A DNA stretch of 45,770 nucleotides from Mariprofundaceae bacterium (GTDB taxonomy: Bacteria > Pseudomonadota > Zetaproteobacteria > Mariprofundales > Mariprofundaceae), in assembly GCA_030950745.1 (NCBI GenBank), contig JAUZQZ010000117.1, positions 1 through 45,770 of the forward strand. The letters are read 5' to 3'. Made by a program: the position numbers and the translations under genes. Every line of letters starts with the position of its first letter. Position 1 is the first letter of the stretch. Positions 16,715 to 25,095 of this stretch are shown here, piece by piece. The notes beneath the pieces are model-generated. The model was given only the letters and a program-made list of their open reading frames with translations, was not told the DNA's origin and did no database searches.

Positions 16715-17191
16715 ATGAAGGCGTTGTTTTTTAATCTCATTGCAGGCTTTGCTATCACTTTGTTGATGGGAATGCCGGTTTCGGCAGCTTCTTTCTATCA
16801 GTGGAAGGATGATGCCGGGGTGACACATTTTACTGACAATCCAGATATGGTTCCGCCTAAATATCGTAACAAAGTCCCGCAGAGGTTGTCGTCTTTTCCG
16901 ACATTGAAAAGCAATGTCAGCGAATCTACCGCTCGAGTGCCAGCAAGATACAAGGTCTGGAGTAAAAAATGTGCCCGTTGCCATCATGTCGGTGAAGGGA
17001 AGCGAGGTGGCTTGATTGGGCTTGGGCCGATAACAATTAATTCAGACACCCGATTTCCCGAAACAGCAAAAGACTTAACTAAAAAACTCAGATTCGCGGC
17101 CAGTGGTCGCTACAGTGATATGCCCAAGGTGGATGTAACGGATGATGAATTACGTACTATTGCTGACTATTTGATGGAAAAGCAGAAGTAG
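16715..17191 (+). CDS. Secreted c-type cytochrome with N-terminal DUF4124
   Basis: A 158-residue predicted periplasmic protein. A signal peptide (about 1-24, ending VSA) is followed by a DUF4124-like segment (FYQWKDDAGVTHFTDNP, residues 27-43) and a small class I cytochrome c domain. The domain holds CARCH (Cys86, Cys89, His90) for covalent haem and a likely axial Met136 in SDMPK. The ATG lies 2 nt after the stop of the giant pilin gene, so the two are almost certainly co-transcribed. Cytochrome c genes are not normal members of pilin operons. The role is unknown; electron transfer near the pilus machinery is an inference only. Confidence 0.85.
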   Translation: MKALFFNLIAGFAITLLMGMPVSAASFYQWKDDAGVTHFTDNPDMVPPKYRNKVPQRLSSFPTLKSNVSESTARVPARYKVWSKKCARCHHVGEGKRGGLIGLGPITINSDTRFPETAKDLTKKLRFAASGRYSDMPKVDVTDDELRTIADYLMEKQK

Positions 17192-17224
17192 CGCATTTTT
17201 TTCTCCAGGCCGAAATTACACCCA

Positions 17225-17251
17225 CATGTATTGACTTTTTCTTTATACATG
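17225..17251. promoter_or_regulatory. Inverted repeat and possible promoter upstream of pilM
   Basis: CATGTAT at 17225-17231 and ATACATG at 17245-17251 form a 7-bp inverted repeat 50 bp upstream of pilM. TTGACT at 17231-17236 is a good -35 match, but the best -10 at 17-bp spacing (TAAGTT, 17254-17259) is weak. The palindrome could be an operator overlapping a promoter for pilMNOQ. Confidence 0.35.
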
Positions 17252-17300
17252 GGTAAGTTGCATCATTAAGTGCGAGTAGAACTTAAACAAAGGGGTGGAA

Positions 17301-18383
17301 GTGGGACTATTTTCCGGCAAGTCTGAGGCTCTGATGGGTGTGGACATCAGCTCGACCGGTATCAAACTGGTGGAGTTGGGGCGTGTGCGTGGTGGCTTTG
17401 AGCTGAAGTCCATGGCCGTGGTGCCGTTGCCGCGCGATGCCATTGTGGAAAACACTATTATTGACTCTATGGCCGTGTCGCAGGCATTGCTGGATGCGAT
17501 GGAGATGGCTCGTCCCTCGACCCGCAATGTGGCATTCGTTGTTTCGGGCAATGCCGTGATTATCCGCACTGTAACTATGCCGACCATGACCGAATTTGAA
17601 CTGGAAGCACAGATTGAATTTGAAGCGGATCAACACATTCCTTACGATATTGATGATGTGTATCTGGATTTCCAGATACTGGGTAAAGTAGCGGAAGATG
17701 AGACACAAATGGATGTGGTTCTGGCTGCCTGTAAACGCGAGGTTATTGAGGACTATCAACTGGTACTGAATGAAGCGGGACTAACACCAACATGCGTGGA
17801 TTGCGCGGTGTTTACTCTGGAAAATGCTGCGGAACTGCTACCGGATGAGACCGGACAAGATGCATCAGAAGCGTTGGCGGATCACAGGGATGTGCGTACG
17901 CATGCGCTGATAAATATCGGTGCGAATCTGATTAACATTAATATCCTGCAAAATGGGCAAATGGCTTTTGTGCGCGACCAGTTCTATGGAGGCAACAATC
18001 TGACGGAAGAAATCCAGAAAGCGCATGGCATCAGTTACCAGGCCGCGGATCAGATGAAGCAGGAGAATTTTTCGGGGATCAAGACGGAAGCGCTGGAGGG
18101 GTTTTACGTGGGGTTAACCAGTGAACTGGTGCGATCGCTGGATTTTTATACCGCCAGCCATGCCGAGCATCCCGTGCAGAAGCTTCTCTTGAGCGGCGGT
18201 TCATCGCTTATTCCGGGTCTTGCAAACGAGTTGGAGCAACGGTTAGGTATTGAAGCACAAGTATTGAATCCACTTTCTGCAATCAAGGCGTCCAACCGCA
18301 AATTCGATCAGGAGTATCTGGATCGTGTCGGCCCTATGATGATGGTGCCGGTAGGGCTTGCGCTCAGGAGCTTTAACGAATGA
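17301..18383 (+). CDS. pilM: Type IV pilus inner-membrane platform protein PilM
   Basis: Cytoplasmic actin-like ATPase-fold protein that binds the PilN N-terminus and couples the pilus platform to the motors. The 360-residue product begins MGLFSGKSEALMGVDISSTG, with the FtsA-like phosphate-binding loop near residue 13. It continues with NIGANLININ near 208, and a C-terminal LLSGGSSLIPGL phosphate-2/adenosine region near 300. I chose the GTG at 17301, which follows AGGGG by 5 nt and gives the usual short PilM N-terminus; a GTG at 17295 would add two residues. It is the first gene of pilM-pilN-pilO-pilQ, and its stop overlaps pilN by 4 nt. Confidence 0.93.
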   Translation: MGLFSGKSEALMGVDISSTGIKLVELGRVRGGFELKSMAVVPLPRDAIVENTIIDSMAVSQALLDAMEMARPSTRNVAFVVSGNAVIIRTVTMPTMTEFELEAQIEFEADQHIPYDIDDVYLDFQILGKVAEDETQMDVVLAACKREVIEDYQLVLNEAGLTPTCVDCAVFTLENAAELLPDETGQDASEALADHRDVRTHALINIGANLININILQNGQMAFVRDQFYGGNNLTEEIQKAHGISYQAADQMKQENFSGIKTEALEGFYVGLTSELVRSLDFYTASHAEHPVQKLLLSGGSSLIPGLANELEQRLGIEAQVLNPLSAIKASNRKFDQEYLDRVGPMMMVPVGLALRSFNE

Positions 18384-18961
18384 TTCGCATTAATCTCATT
18401 CCCTACCGTGGTGTTCGCCGTCAGCGCCAGATATTGCAGCATATTGCAGCGGCGCTGGGTGTGGTGGGGCTGGCGGTGGTCATTAGTCTGGGACTTCATA
18501 TCTATGGTTCATCCACACTTTCCGGCTTACAGGATAACCTGGCATCGCTACGTGCACAGAATAAAACCCTGAATCTGAAGATCGGTAAAATAAGGGATCT
18601 CGATAAACTACGAAAGGATGTGCAGCGCAAGCTGGCTCTGGTGGATGAGTTGCAGGATGGACGTTTTCGCAGTCTGGAAACATTATTGGCGTTATCCCAT
18701 GCGATTCCAGAAAATGTGTGGCTGTTGGATGCCAAGGATTCGGGTGGTAATCTTCAATTGAACGGTTTGGGTGAAAGCAATAAAGCTGTGGCTAATTTTA
18801 TGCGTGCACTGGATCAGGAGCCGGTATTTTCCAGAGTAAATCTGAAAGTTATTGAACGGAAGACCATTGGTTCTGTTCCGGTTAGGAAATTTTCCCTGAA
18901 AATGCGACGAGTGACCCCTCCGGCTCGGGCCGCCAAATCGGGCAAGGGTAAACAGTCGTAA
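18380..18961 (+). CDS. pilN: Type IV pilus platform protein PilN
   Basis: Bitopic inner-membrane protein that forms the PilN-PilO dimer of the alignment complex. The 193-residue protein starts with the PilM-binding motif INLIPYR (residues 4-10), followed by a transmembrane helix (about 22-45), a coiled coil and a periplasmic ferredoxin-like domain. It ends in a basic tail. The ATG overlaps the pilM stop (ATGA) and the stop overlaps the pilO start (TAATG). Confidence 0.93.
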   Translation: MIRINLIPYRGVRRQRQILQHIAAALGVVGLAVVISLGLHIYGSSTLSGLQDNLASLRAQNKTLNLKIGKIRDLDKLRKDVQRKLALVDELQDGRFRSLETLLALSHAIPENVWLLDAKDSGGNLQLNGLGESNKAVANFMRALDQEPVFSRVNLKVIERKTIGSVPVRKFSLKMRRVTPPARAAKSGKGKQS

Positions 18962-19581
18962 TGTTTGGTTCATTGAATCTTAGCCAACTTGAGTTGTTGC
19001 GCCCCATCCTGCCGTTTCCGTTATGGCAGAAGGCGGTTGTTCTGGCAGCAAGTTTTGTCCTGATTCTTGTGGTCTACATATATTTAGGCTGGATGCCATT
19101 ACAGGATAATATCACCCGGGTTCAGAGGAATGTGGATGGGGAGCAGATGCTTCTCACAAGAAACCTCAGAATTGCCAAGGATTTACCACGTAAGAAAAAA
19201 GAATTCGCCAAGCTGGAAAAACAGTTGAAGGTAGCACTTAATATGTTACCCAAGAAATCCCAGATTCCCGATTTGCTGGAAGGGGTGACCCGTGCCGGAA
19301 CAAATTCCGGTTTGGAATTTTCAATATTTAAACCATTGGGAGAAATAAACAAGCAGTTTTATGCCGAAGTACCGGTAGACCTCAGCGTTACGGGGACCTA
19401 TCGGCAGCTGGCAACGTTTCTTAAACGTGTGGGTCAAATGCCACGTATTGTGGATGTAAAGAATCTGTCATTGAAGCAAGCCAAGATTGGAGGCCCTCTG
19501 ACCGTGGTGGGGCAGGCTGTGACCTACCGCTTTATTGAGAAGGGAACCGGAAAGAAAAAACCCCGCAAGGGCAGGCGTTAG
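18961..19581 (+). CDS. pilO: Type IV pilus platform protein PilO
   Basis: Partner of PilN in the inner-membrane alignment complex. The 206-residue protein has one transmembrane helix (about 24-43), a coiled coil with the basic LPRKKKEFAKLEKQLK segment, and a periplasmic domain with PLGEINKQFYAEVPVDLSV. This is the conserved PilO core. It ends in a very basic tail (KKKPRKGRR). In most type IVa systems pilP follows; here the next gene is pilQ, 37 bp away. Confidence 0.93.
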   Translation: MFGSLNLSQLELLRPILPFPLWQKAVVLAASFVLILVVYIYLGWMPLQDNITRVQRNVDGEQMLLTRNLRIAKDLPRKKKEFAKLEKQLKVALNMLPKKSQIPDLLEGVTRAGTNSGLEFSIFKPLGEINKQFYAEVPVDLSVTGTYRQLATFLKRVGQMPRIVDVKNLSLKQAKIGGPLTVVGQAVTYRFIEKGTGKKKPRKGRR

Positions 19582-19618
19582 TGGCCTCTTACACACTAAC
19601 AATGCCGGGAGGCAAATT

Positions 19619-22150
19619 ATGCGAATCAACATGCAAATAAACGGGTGGAACACTATGTATAAAGAGTTTCTTACAAGAGGTTCTAAGCGCTATGCAATAA
19701 TGACGGCGTTATTCACCTTGTTTCTTTCTCTGTCAGTACCTTCTGCACAGGCTGTTCAGGTGAATGACATCAATCTGCAAAAGTCACCAGGTGGTGATGT
19801 AGTGACGATTCTGGCGGATGAGCCAATGACCTATGAGTTGTTTGACCTCAAGGCACCCGCACGGTTAGTGGTGAACATTCCCGGAGCTTCGTTGAAGAAA
19901 GGTCTGGAGCCATTGCATGACGATCACCCGGGTGTGAACAGCGTATTCCCAGTCGTTTCCGGTGACGGTGTGCGGCTTGAAATCGGGATGGACCGCGTGC
20001 TTGCCTATCAGGTGGATGAAAAGGGCAAAAAGCTTGTTGTGCGTTTTGCTGCGACAGTCGTAACGGGTAAAAAAAGCGGGGCGGGCTCTGCGGCAGTATT
20101 AAAGGATATCGATATTCGTGATCGTGGATCGGTGACCGAACTTATTTTACGCGGCGATCATATGAATGCCAATCATGATGCATTTATTACTAACAAAGGA
20201 CGCACGCTCATTCTGGATTTCTGGGGTGCGACTTCAATGCTACCCAAGGAGCATTATGCCGTTTCGACTCAAAAAGTGAGTGGCATAACGGTAGGCCAGG
20301 CCGAGGGGCGTGTACGCCTGGTCGTGAATCTAATCAAGGGTGGACAGCAAAATCATCAGATCGATGCCGGTGCTCAGCAGATGGTGGTGCGATTTGGTGG
20401 TGTGGCAGCCAAACGAAGAGCGGCTGTATTGAAGGTTGAAGAGGTTCATTTTCAGCCGGATGACCGTGTGGCACATCTGCAAATTCGTACAGATGCGACC
20501 AATCCCATTGTGAATATTTATGAGAAACAGGGCAATGTGGTGCTGGATATCAAGAAAGCAGCATTGGCTTCCGGGCAGCAGCGTACGCAGGATGTACGGG
20601 ATTTTCCTGGCCCTATTAAACAGGTGGATGCCTATACGGTGGGTGATCAGGTACGCATCGTTGCTCGTTTGCGTGAAAAGGTTGATGTTTCCAGTTTTCA
20701 GCAGGGCAATGTGTTGACGCTGACCCTGGTGCCGAAGGGTCTCGCGGCGGCACGCCGGGGTGTGAAGGGTGGTGAGAAGTTCGCTTATACAGGCCAGAAG
20801 GTTACGTTTGATTTCAAGGATATTGATATTCGTAATGCGTTGAAACTGATCGCGGAAATGAGTGACCTGAACATTATCATGTCCGATGACGTTAGCGGTA
20901 AAATGACCATGCGTCTGGTGGACGTGCCTTGGGACCAGGCGCTGGACCTGATTTTATCCGCGCGTGGTTTGGGCAAGGAACGGCAGGGTAACGTCATGCG
21001 TATTGCACCGACCAAAGTGCTGGTGGAGGAACGCCAGAATCGGTTGGAGGCGCTTCAGGGCTCTGAACAACTGGAGCCATTGGTGACGGAGTTCATCACC
21101 CTGAGTTATGCCCGCGTCAAGGATGTGAAGAAGATGTTATCCGGAGCCTCAGCCAATTCAACCAAGGGGGGTGGTGCATCCGGTGGTAGTACGGGTGGAG
21201 CGGCACCTGCGGGGGCTTCCTCGTCACAAACAACTATCGGGATCCTCTCTCCACGCGGTAGTTTCCTGGTGGATGAGCGGACCAACACCCTGATTATCAA
21301 GGATACCAAAGATTCCGTGAACAATATCAAGCGGCTGATTGCCACCATCGACAAGCCGGTGGAACAGGTGTTGATTACAGCCCGTATTGTGGAAGCAACG
21401 GATAATTTCTCGCGCGAACTTGGTGTAAGCTGGGGTGGTCAGGTGACTGGCCGGGGTGGTAATGTTAAGCATACATTAGGCAGCCGAGTCCAGGATCCTC
21501 TGGTCCCGAATACAGGTATAAATCCGGGCGGATTCCTGGTGGATTTACCGGCTGTCGTTGGCACAGGTGCCGGTGGTATAATCGGTTTTAGTATTGGCGC
21601 ACTGAACAATGCTTTTAACCTTGATTTAGAATTGTCGGCTGCTGAAGCAGACAAGAAAATCAAGATTCTTTCCAATCCGCGCGTGGTGACGACGAATCTC
21701 AAAACAGCCACCATTGATTCGGGCAAAGACGTGCCGTTTGAAACGGTCAGTCAGAATGGTACGCAGGTGCAGTTCAAGAAGGCGACGCTGGGATTGGAGG
21801 TGACGCCGCAGATCACGGCGGACAAGCGGGTGATCCTGCATGTCGTGGTGACCAAGGATAGCGTCCTGGCGCCTGTCGGAACCAGCACTAATCCAGTTCT
21901 AAGCACGAAGAAAGTTGATACGGAAATCTTCATGGATAATGGTGAGACTATTGTGATTGGCGGCGTTTACACGCGTGACCGGCAGGTTACAACCAATGGT
22001 ATCCCGGGATTAAGCAAGATTCCGGTTCTTGGCTGGTTATTCAAAAAGAAGTTTAGGCAGGATAACAAAACAGAATTGCTGATTTTCCTGACACCGAAAA
22101 TTCTGGAAAGCCGCCCGGGCCAGGGAACGTCATTGGCTGAGTCCAGCTGA
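19619..22150 (+). CDS. pilQ: Type IV pilus outer-membrane secretin PilQ
   Basis: Forms the multimeric outer-membrane pore for the pilus. From the ATG at 19619 (GGGAGG 7 nt upstream) the product is 843 residues: a signal peptide (to about 45), two AMIN domains (about 50-140 and 160-255) and a further beta domain. It continues with an STN/N0 domain (FKDIDIRNALKLIAEMS, about 405), NolW repeats with a Gly/Ser-rich insert (about 525-545), and the C-terminal secretin domain. The latter includes VPFETVSQNGTQVQFKKA and the VIGGVYTRD and LGWLFKKK signatures. AMIN domains are expected to bind peptidoglycan. The first 13 residues ahead of MYKEF may instead be untranslated. Confidence 0.94.
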   Translation: MRINMQINGWNTMYKEFLTRGSKRYAIMTALFTLFLSLSVPSAQAVQVNDINLQKSPGGDVVTILADEPMTYELFDLKAPARLVVNIPGASLKKGLEPLHDDHPGVNSVFPVVSGDGVRLEIGMDRVLAYQVDEKGKKLVVRFAATVVTGKKSGAGSAAVLKDIDIRDRGSVTELILRGDHMNANHDAFITNKGRTLILDFWGATSMLPKEHYAVSTQKVSGITVGQAEGRVRLVVNLIKGGQQNHQIDAGAQQMVVRFGGVAAKRRAAVLKVEEVHFQPDDRVAHLQIRTDATNPIVNIYEKQGNVVLDIKKAALASGQQRTQDVRDFPGPIKQVDAYTVGDQVRIVARLREKVDVSSFQQGNVLTLTLVPKGLAAARRGVKGGEKFAYTGQKVTFDFKDIDIRNALKLIAEMSDLNIIMSDDVSGKMTMRLVDVPWDQALDLILSARGLGKERQGNVMRIAPTKVLVEERQNRLEALQGSEQLEPLVTEFITLSYARVKDVKKMLSGASANSTKGGGASGGSTGGAAPAGASSSQTTIGILSPRGSFLVDERTNTLIIKDTKDSVNNIKRLIATIDKPVEQVLITARIVEATDNFSRELGVSWGGQVTGRGGNVKHTLGSRVQDPLVPNTGINPGGFLVDLPAVVGTGAGGIIGFSIGALNNAFNLDLELSAAEADKKIKILSNPRVVTTNLKTATIDSGKDVPFETVSQNGTQVQFKKATLGLEVTPQITADKRVILHVVVTKDSVLAPVGTSTNPVLSTKKVDTEIFMDNGETIVIGGVYTRDRQVTTNGIPGLSKIPVLGWLFKKKFRQDNKTELLIFLTPKILESRPGQGTSLAESS

Positions 22151-22174
22151 CGCAACTTATTGCGCACGGTATAC

Positions 22175-22203
22175 CGGGCGGCCCTGTGGTCGCCCGATTT
22201 TCT
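22175..22203 (+). terminator. Rho-independent-like terminator after pilQ
   Basis: CGGGCGGCC, a CTGT loop and GGTCGCCCG form a 9-bp stem with one G-T pair, followed by ATTTTCT. It lies 24 bp after the pilQ stop and may separate pilMNOQ from aroB, at least partly. Confidence 0.6.
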
Positions 22204-22257
22204 AGAGAGATAAATTTTGGATGGATGTTATCACCCTCTTTCTGACAGGATAGCCGC

Positions 22258-23364
22258 ATGAATACTGGAAAATCCACAAGCCACGTCTACCCCGTTGACC
22301 TTGGTGCACGCTCTTATGACATTCATATTGAATCTGGTTGCCTGGATGGCATAGGTACGATTATGCGTGGCCAGTTTCCCATTACCGGGCGTTGCCTGAT
22401 TGTCAGCAACGATGTGGTTGCACCACTCTATATGGAACAGGTGAAACAAAGCTTGCTGGCGAACGGTTGGCATGTATCCGAATGTATCCTTGCCGACGGC
22501 GAACAGTACAAAAATATTGCATCGTGGAGTGCCATACTGGATACCTTGATGCAAGCGCGCTTGTCACGTAACGAGCCTGTAATAGCACTGGGTGGCGGCG
22601 TGGTGGGTGATATGGCCGGTTTCGCTGCTGCTTGCTACCGGCGCGGCGTACCTTATGTACAGGTGCCGACCACGTTACTGGCACAGGTGGATTCCAGTGT
22701 CGGTGGCAAGACGGCGGTGAACCACCCGCATGGGAAGAATATGATTGGTGCGTTCTATCAACCTTGTCTGGTCTGGGTTGATCCCAGTGTGTTGCAAACG
22801 TTGAAACCACGTGAATACCGGGCGGGAATTGCTGAAGCCATCAAGTATGGCCTGATTCGGGACGCAGCTTTTTTCGATGTGCTGGATCACGGTATGGAAT
22901 CCCTGCTGGAACTGGATGCAGCCACGGTGTCGGAAGTCATCCTCACCTCATGCCGACATAAGGCTGAGGTGGTTATGGCGGATGAGACGGAGCAGGGGAT
23001 GCGCGCGCTGCTTAATCTTGGTCATACATTTGGCCATGCGATTGAAACCATGACGCACTACACACAATATCTGCATGGCGAGGGCGTAGCGCTGGGGACG
23101 TTGATGGCAGCACGCCTGTCCGAACAGCTAGAGCACACAGCGCAAGGGCTGGAGGACCAGATCCGGACCCTGTATGAGAAGGCAGGTCTTCCCGTTGAGG
23201 TTCCTGTATTTTCACCCGACGCGTGGCTGGATGCGATGGGGCACGACAAGAAGAATATAGGTAGCCATATCCGCTTTGTGCTGCTACGCGGTATCGGCGA
23301 TGCGTTTATCGCCGAGGATGTACAGGAGCATGACATTCGGCAACTGATTGAGTCCTACGAGTAG
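22258..23364 (+). CDS. aroB: 3-dehydroquinate synthase
   Basis: Second step of the shikimate pathway: converts DAHP to 3-dehydroquinate using NAD and a divalent metal. The 368-residue length is typical. Motifs are the NAD-binding GGGVVGDMAGFAAACYRRG near residue 112, PTTLLAQVDSSVGGKTAVN near 139, and metal ligands in the EAIKYG Glu (near 199), NLGHTFGHAIE (near 253) and YLHGEGVALG (near 273). AGGA lies about 7 nt upstream of the ATG. aroB commonly follows pilQ and aroK in proteobacteria, but aroK is missing here; aroE lies at the far right of the window. Confidence 0.95.
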   Translation: MNTGKSTSHVYPVDLGARSYDIHIESGCLDGIGTIMRGQFPITGRCLIVSNDVVAPLYMEQVKQSLLANGWHVSECILADGEQYKNIASWSAILDTLMQARLSRNEPVIALGGGVVGDMAGFAAACYRRGVPYVQVPTTLLAQVDSSVGGKTAVNHPHGKNMIGAFYQPCLVWVDPSVLQTLKPREYRAGIAEAIKYGLIRDAAFFDVLDHGMESLLELDAATVSEVILTSCRHKAEVVMADETEQGMRALLNLGHTFGHAIETMTHYTQYLHGEGVALGTLMAARLSEQLEHTAQGLEDQIRTLYEKAGLPVEVPVFSPDAWLDAMGHDKKNIGSHIRFVLLRGIGDAFIAEDVQEHDIRQLIESYE

Positions 23365-23389
23365 TTCTCTTTTGCGGTGAAAAGATTTC

Positions 23390-23512
23390 GTTCATTCTTT
23401 GCACGCGCAAAGAACGAACCAAGAAACGCGCCCGGCGTCTGACTGCCTTTCGGGTTCCCTCGACTGCGCGGGAAAACGGGCGCGACTACGCTGCTTCTCC
23501 CCGTTTTCCCGC
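23390..23512. repeat. Palindromic intergenic repeat between aroB and yccA
   Basis: Two hairpins lie in the 230-bp gap between these convergent genes. The first is 23390-23402/23407-23419, 13 bp with one mismatch and a 4-nt loop. The second is 23468-23480/23500-23512, a perfect 13-bp stem. The following sequence to 23594 includes CTTTGTGCCTTTGTGGTGAA, a word I recall as common in intergenic repeats of unrelated bacteria. No gene is supported. The hairpins may also terminate both converging transcripts. Confidence 0.65.
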
Positions 23513-23594
23513 TTGCCTCGGCAGCCAGCCAATCGGGAGAAGGTCAAAACCCAGTTCGTATTTCTTTGTGCCTTTGTGGTGAAATCCCCTGATT

Positions 23595-24251
23595 TTAGTC
23601 GTCACCCAACACGCCGAACAGCACCAGCAGATTTTCGAACAGCAGAAATACGTCCAGATACAGTGTGAGTGCAGCGGAGATATATTCATCATTCGGATAT
23701 TCACGCAGTACGCTGGATGTGTCGTACAGAATAAAGGCGGAGAACACCAACACGCCGATACCCGAAGTGGCAAGCGCGAGGGTTCCGGATTCAAAGAAGA
23801 AATAATTCGATAGCCCCAGCACGATCATGGCCACGAGACCCGTCCAGACAAATCCTTTGAGAAAGGAAAAGTCTTTCTTTGACATAAAGGTATAAGCCGT
23901 TAGCGCCACAAAAGCCACAGCAGTGGTCATGAAAGCCTGTGCCACCAGCATACCTGATTTGGCAGTGACAATACTGACCAGTGGCGCAATACTCATGCCG
24001 GTGATGGCGCCGAAGCCCAGCAGGGCAACCACATTGATAATCGGAGTATGACGCAACTTTTGCACGGCGAAGATGCCGCCCACCATGATGAACAGCATTA
24101 TCCACGGGTGCTGATAGGGAAAAGCCATTCCCAGGCTGGCGTAGGCGCCAATACTTCCACTGGCAATACATAGCGCCAGCATGCCGTAAGTACGGCCCAG
24201 AAAACCGATGCGGGCATCGGCCCGGTTGATGGATTGGATATGTGTTTGCAT
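23595..24251 (-). CDS. Bax inhibitor-1/YccA family membrane protein
   Basis: A 218-residue integral inner-membrane protein with seven hydrophobic spans, matching the BI-1/YccA family. YccA in E. coli interacts with FtsH; relatives act as pH-sensitive calcium channels. Visible features are the N-terminal LGRTYGMLALCI span, FGAITGMSIAP near residue 80, and the C-terminal ALTLYLDVFLLFENLL. Aspartates sit in the last loops, as in the di-aspartyl sensor of BsYetJ. AAGGAG lies 6-8 nt upstream of the ATG. It is the last gene of the long minus-strand run, 71 bp after fxsA. Confidence 0.88.
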   Translation of the reverse strand: MQTHIQSINRADARIGFLGRTYGMLALCIASGSIGAYASLGMAFPYQHPWIMLFIMVGGIFAVQKLRHTPIINVVALLGFGAITGMSIAPLVSIVTAKSGMLVAQAFMTTAVAFVALTAYTFMSKKDFSFLKGFVWTGLVAMIVLGLSNYFFFESGTLALATSGIGVLVFSAFILYDTSSVLREYPNDEYISAALTLYLDVFLLFENLLVLFGVLGDD

Positions 24252-24322
24252 GTTGTCTCCTTTTTAATTCGAATGGGAACGTTTCAAAGTATCTGGATGC
24301 TGCCGAAAACGGCTAACATCCG

Positions 24323-24766
24323 TCAAGTCAGGTGGTTATCACTCTTTCCGGGGTCGATAATTTTCACATCAATGATGTCCGGTCTTTTTTGGCCGGTCTG
24401 AATGCCTGTTTGAATGGAACCGGCGGGAAGGAAACGATGAATCAGCCATCGTCTCAGTGGCGGAAACAGTAGCAGAAACCCCACAGAATCGGTGATAAAT
24501 CCCGGTGTAAAGAGCAGCATGCCCGCCATCGCCAGAAGGATGCCATGAAAAGCATGCTCGGCGGGGAGGTCGCCCGCAGCCATGCGTTTTTTGGCATCCA
24601 TCAGGGTCATCAGCCCCTGCCAACGAATCAGCATGCCACCGATAAAAGCGGTCAACAGGCACAGGACAATGGTGTTCAGGCCGCCAATGTCGGACCCAAC
24701 CTGAATGAGTACATACAATTCCAGTAATGGAAGGGTGATAAACAGAATAAAAAACAAACGTAGCAT
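24323..24766 (-). CDS. fxsA: FxsA family membrane protein
   Basis: A 147-residue membrane protein. Two N-terminal spans (LFFILFITLPLLELYVLIQVG and NTIVLCLLTAFIGGMLI) are followed by a conserved RWQGLMTL amphipathic segment, LLAMAGMLLFTPGFITDSVG (another span) and a polar tail. This is the FxsA/DUF255-like pattern named after the E. coli suppressor of F exclusion of phage T7. The cellular role is not defined. The gene lies just downstream of the 268-bp inverted-repeat element. Confidence 0.88.
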   Translation of the reverse strand: MLRLFFILFITLPLLELYVLIQVGSDIGGLNTIVLCLLTAFIGGMLIRWQGLMTLMDAKKRMAAGDLPAEHAFHGILLAMAGMLLFTPGFITDSVGFLLLFPPLRRWLIHRFLPAGSIQTGIQTGQKRPDIIDVKIIDPGKSDNHLT

Positions 24767-24771
24767 AGGTT

Positions 24772-25039
24772 AGGGTCTGTCCACACGAATTCTGGCCGTA
24801 TCGACGAAGCCATGTTTGTATCCATGCAAGGCATGTTGAGCGTGGCGTGCTTGGTGCACGCGAGCGAAACATAACGCCGCAGGGTACAAACATGGCCCGT
24901 CCCGGAGGGCAGCGCCCCAAATGCGGCCATTTTGCGTTGCTCGTCGTTCATTTGAATTTGCCAAACATCTCTCCTCGCGCCTTGACTGGCCGCATTTGGG
25001 ACGCAGCGCTACGGCCATAATTTGTGTGGACAGACCCTT
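24772..25039. mobile_element. 268-bp MITE-like element with about 29-bp terminal inverted repeats
   Basis: The ends (24772-24800 and 25010-25039) are imperfect inverted repeats. The outer 15 bp, AGGGTCTGTCCACAC, are identical, and the next 14 differ at two sites. Inside are nested palindromes: 24909-24929 pairs with 24987-25009, and 24808-24821 pairs with a segment around 24892-24905. No transposase is encoded. It fills the 329-bp gap between the M20 peptidase gene and fxsA. A TA next to both ends may be the target duplication. Confidence 0.8.
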
Positions 25040-25095
25040 ATATGGGGTCCGGCGCAGTTCAATACAAGGCCCGATGCAAGAGGGCCTGAAATGAT

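Noticed and set aside
12150-17191. Major pilin gene pilA or a PilY1 gene within the minor-pilin operon
   Set aside because: No frame has the length and conserved core expected for either; only fimT, pilV, pilW, the giant PilX-like gene and the cytochrome are present.
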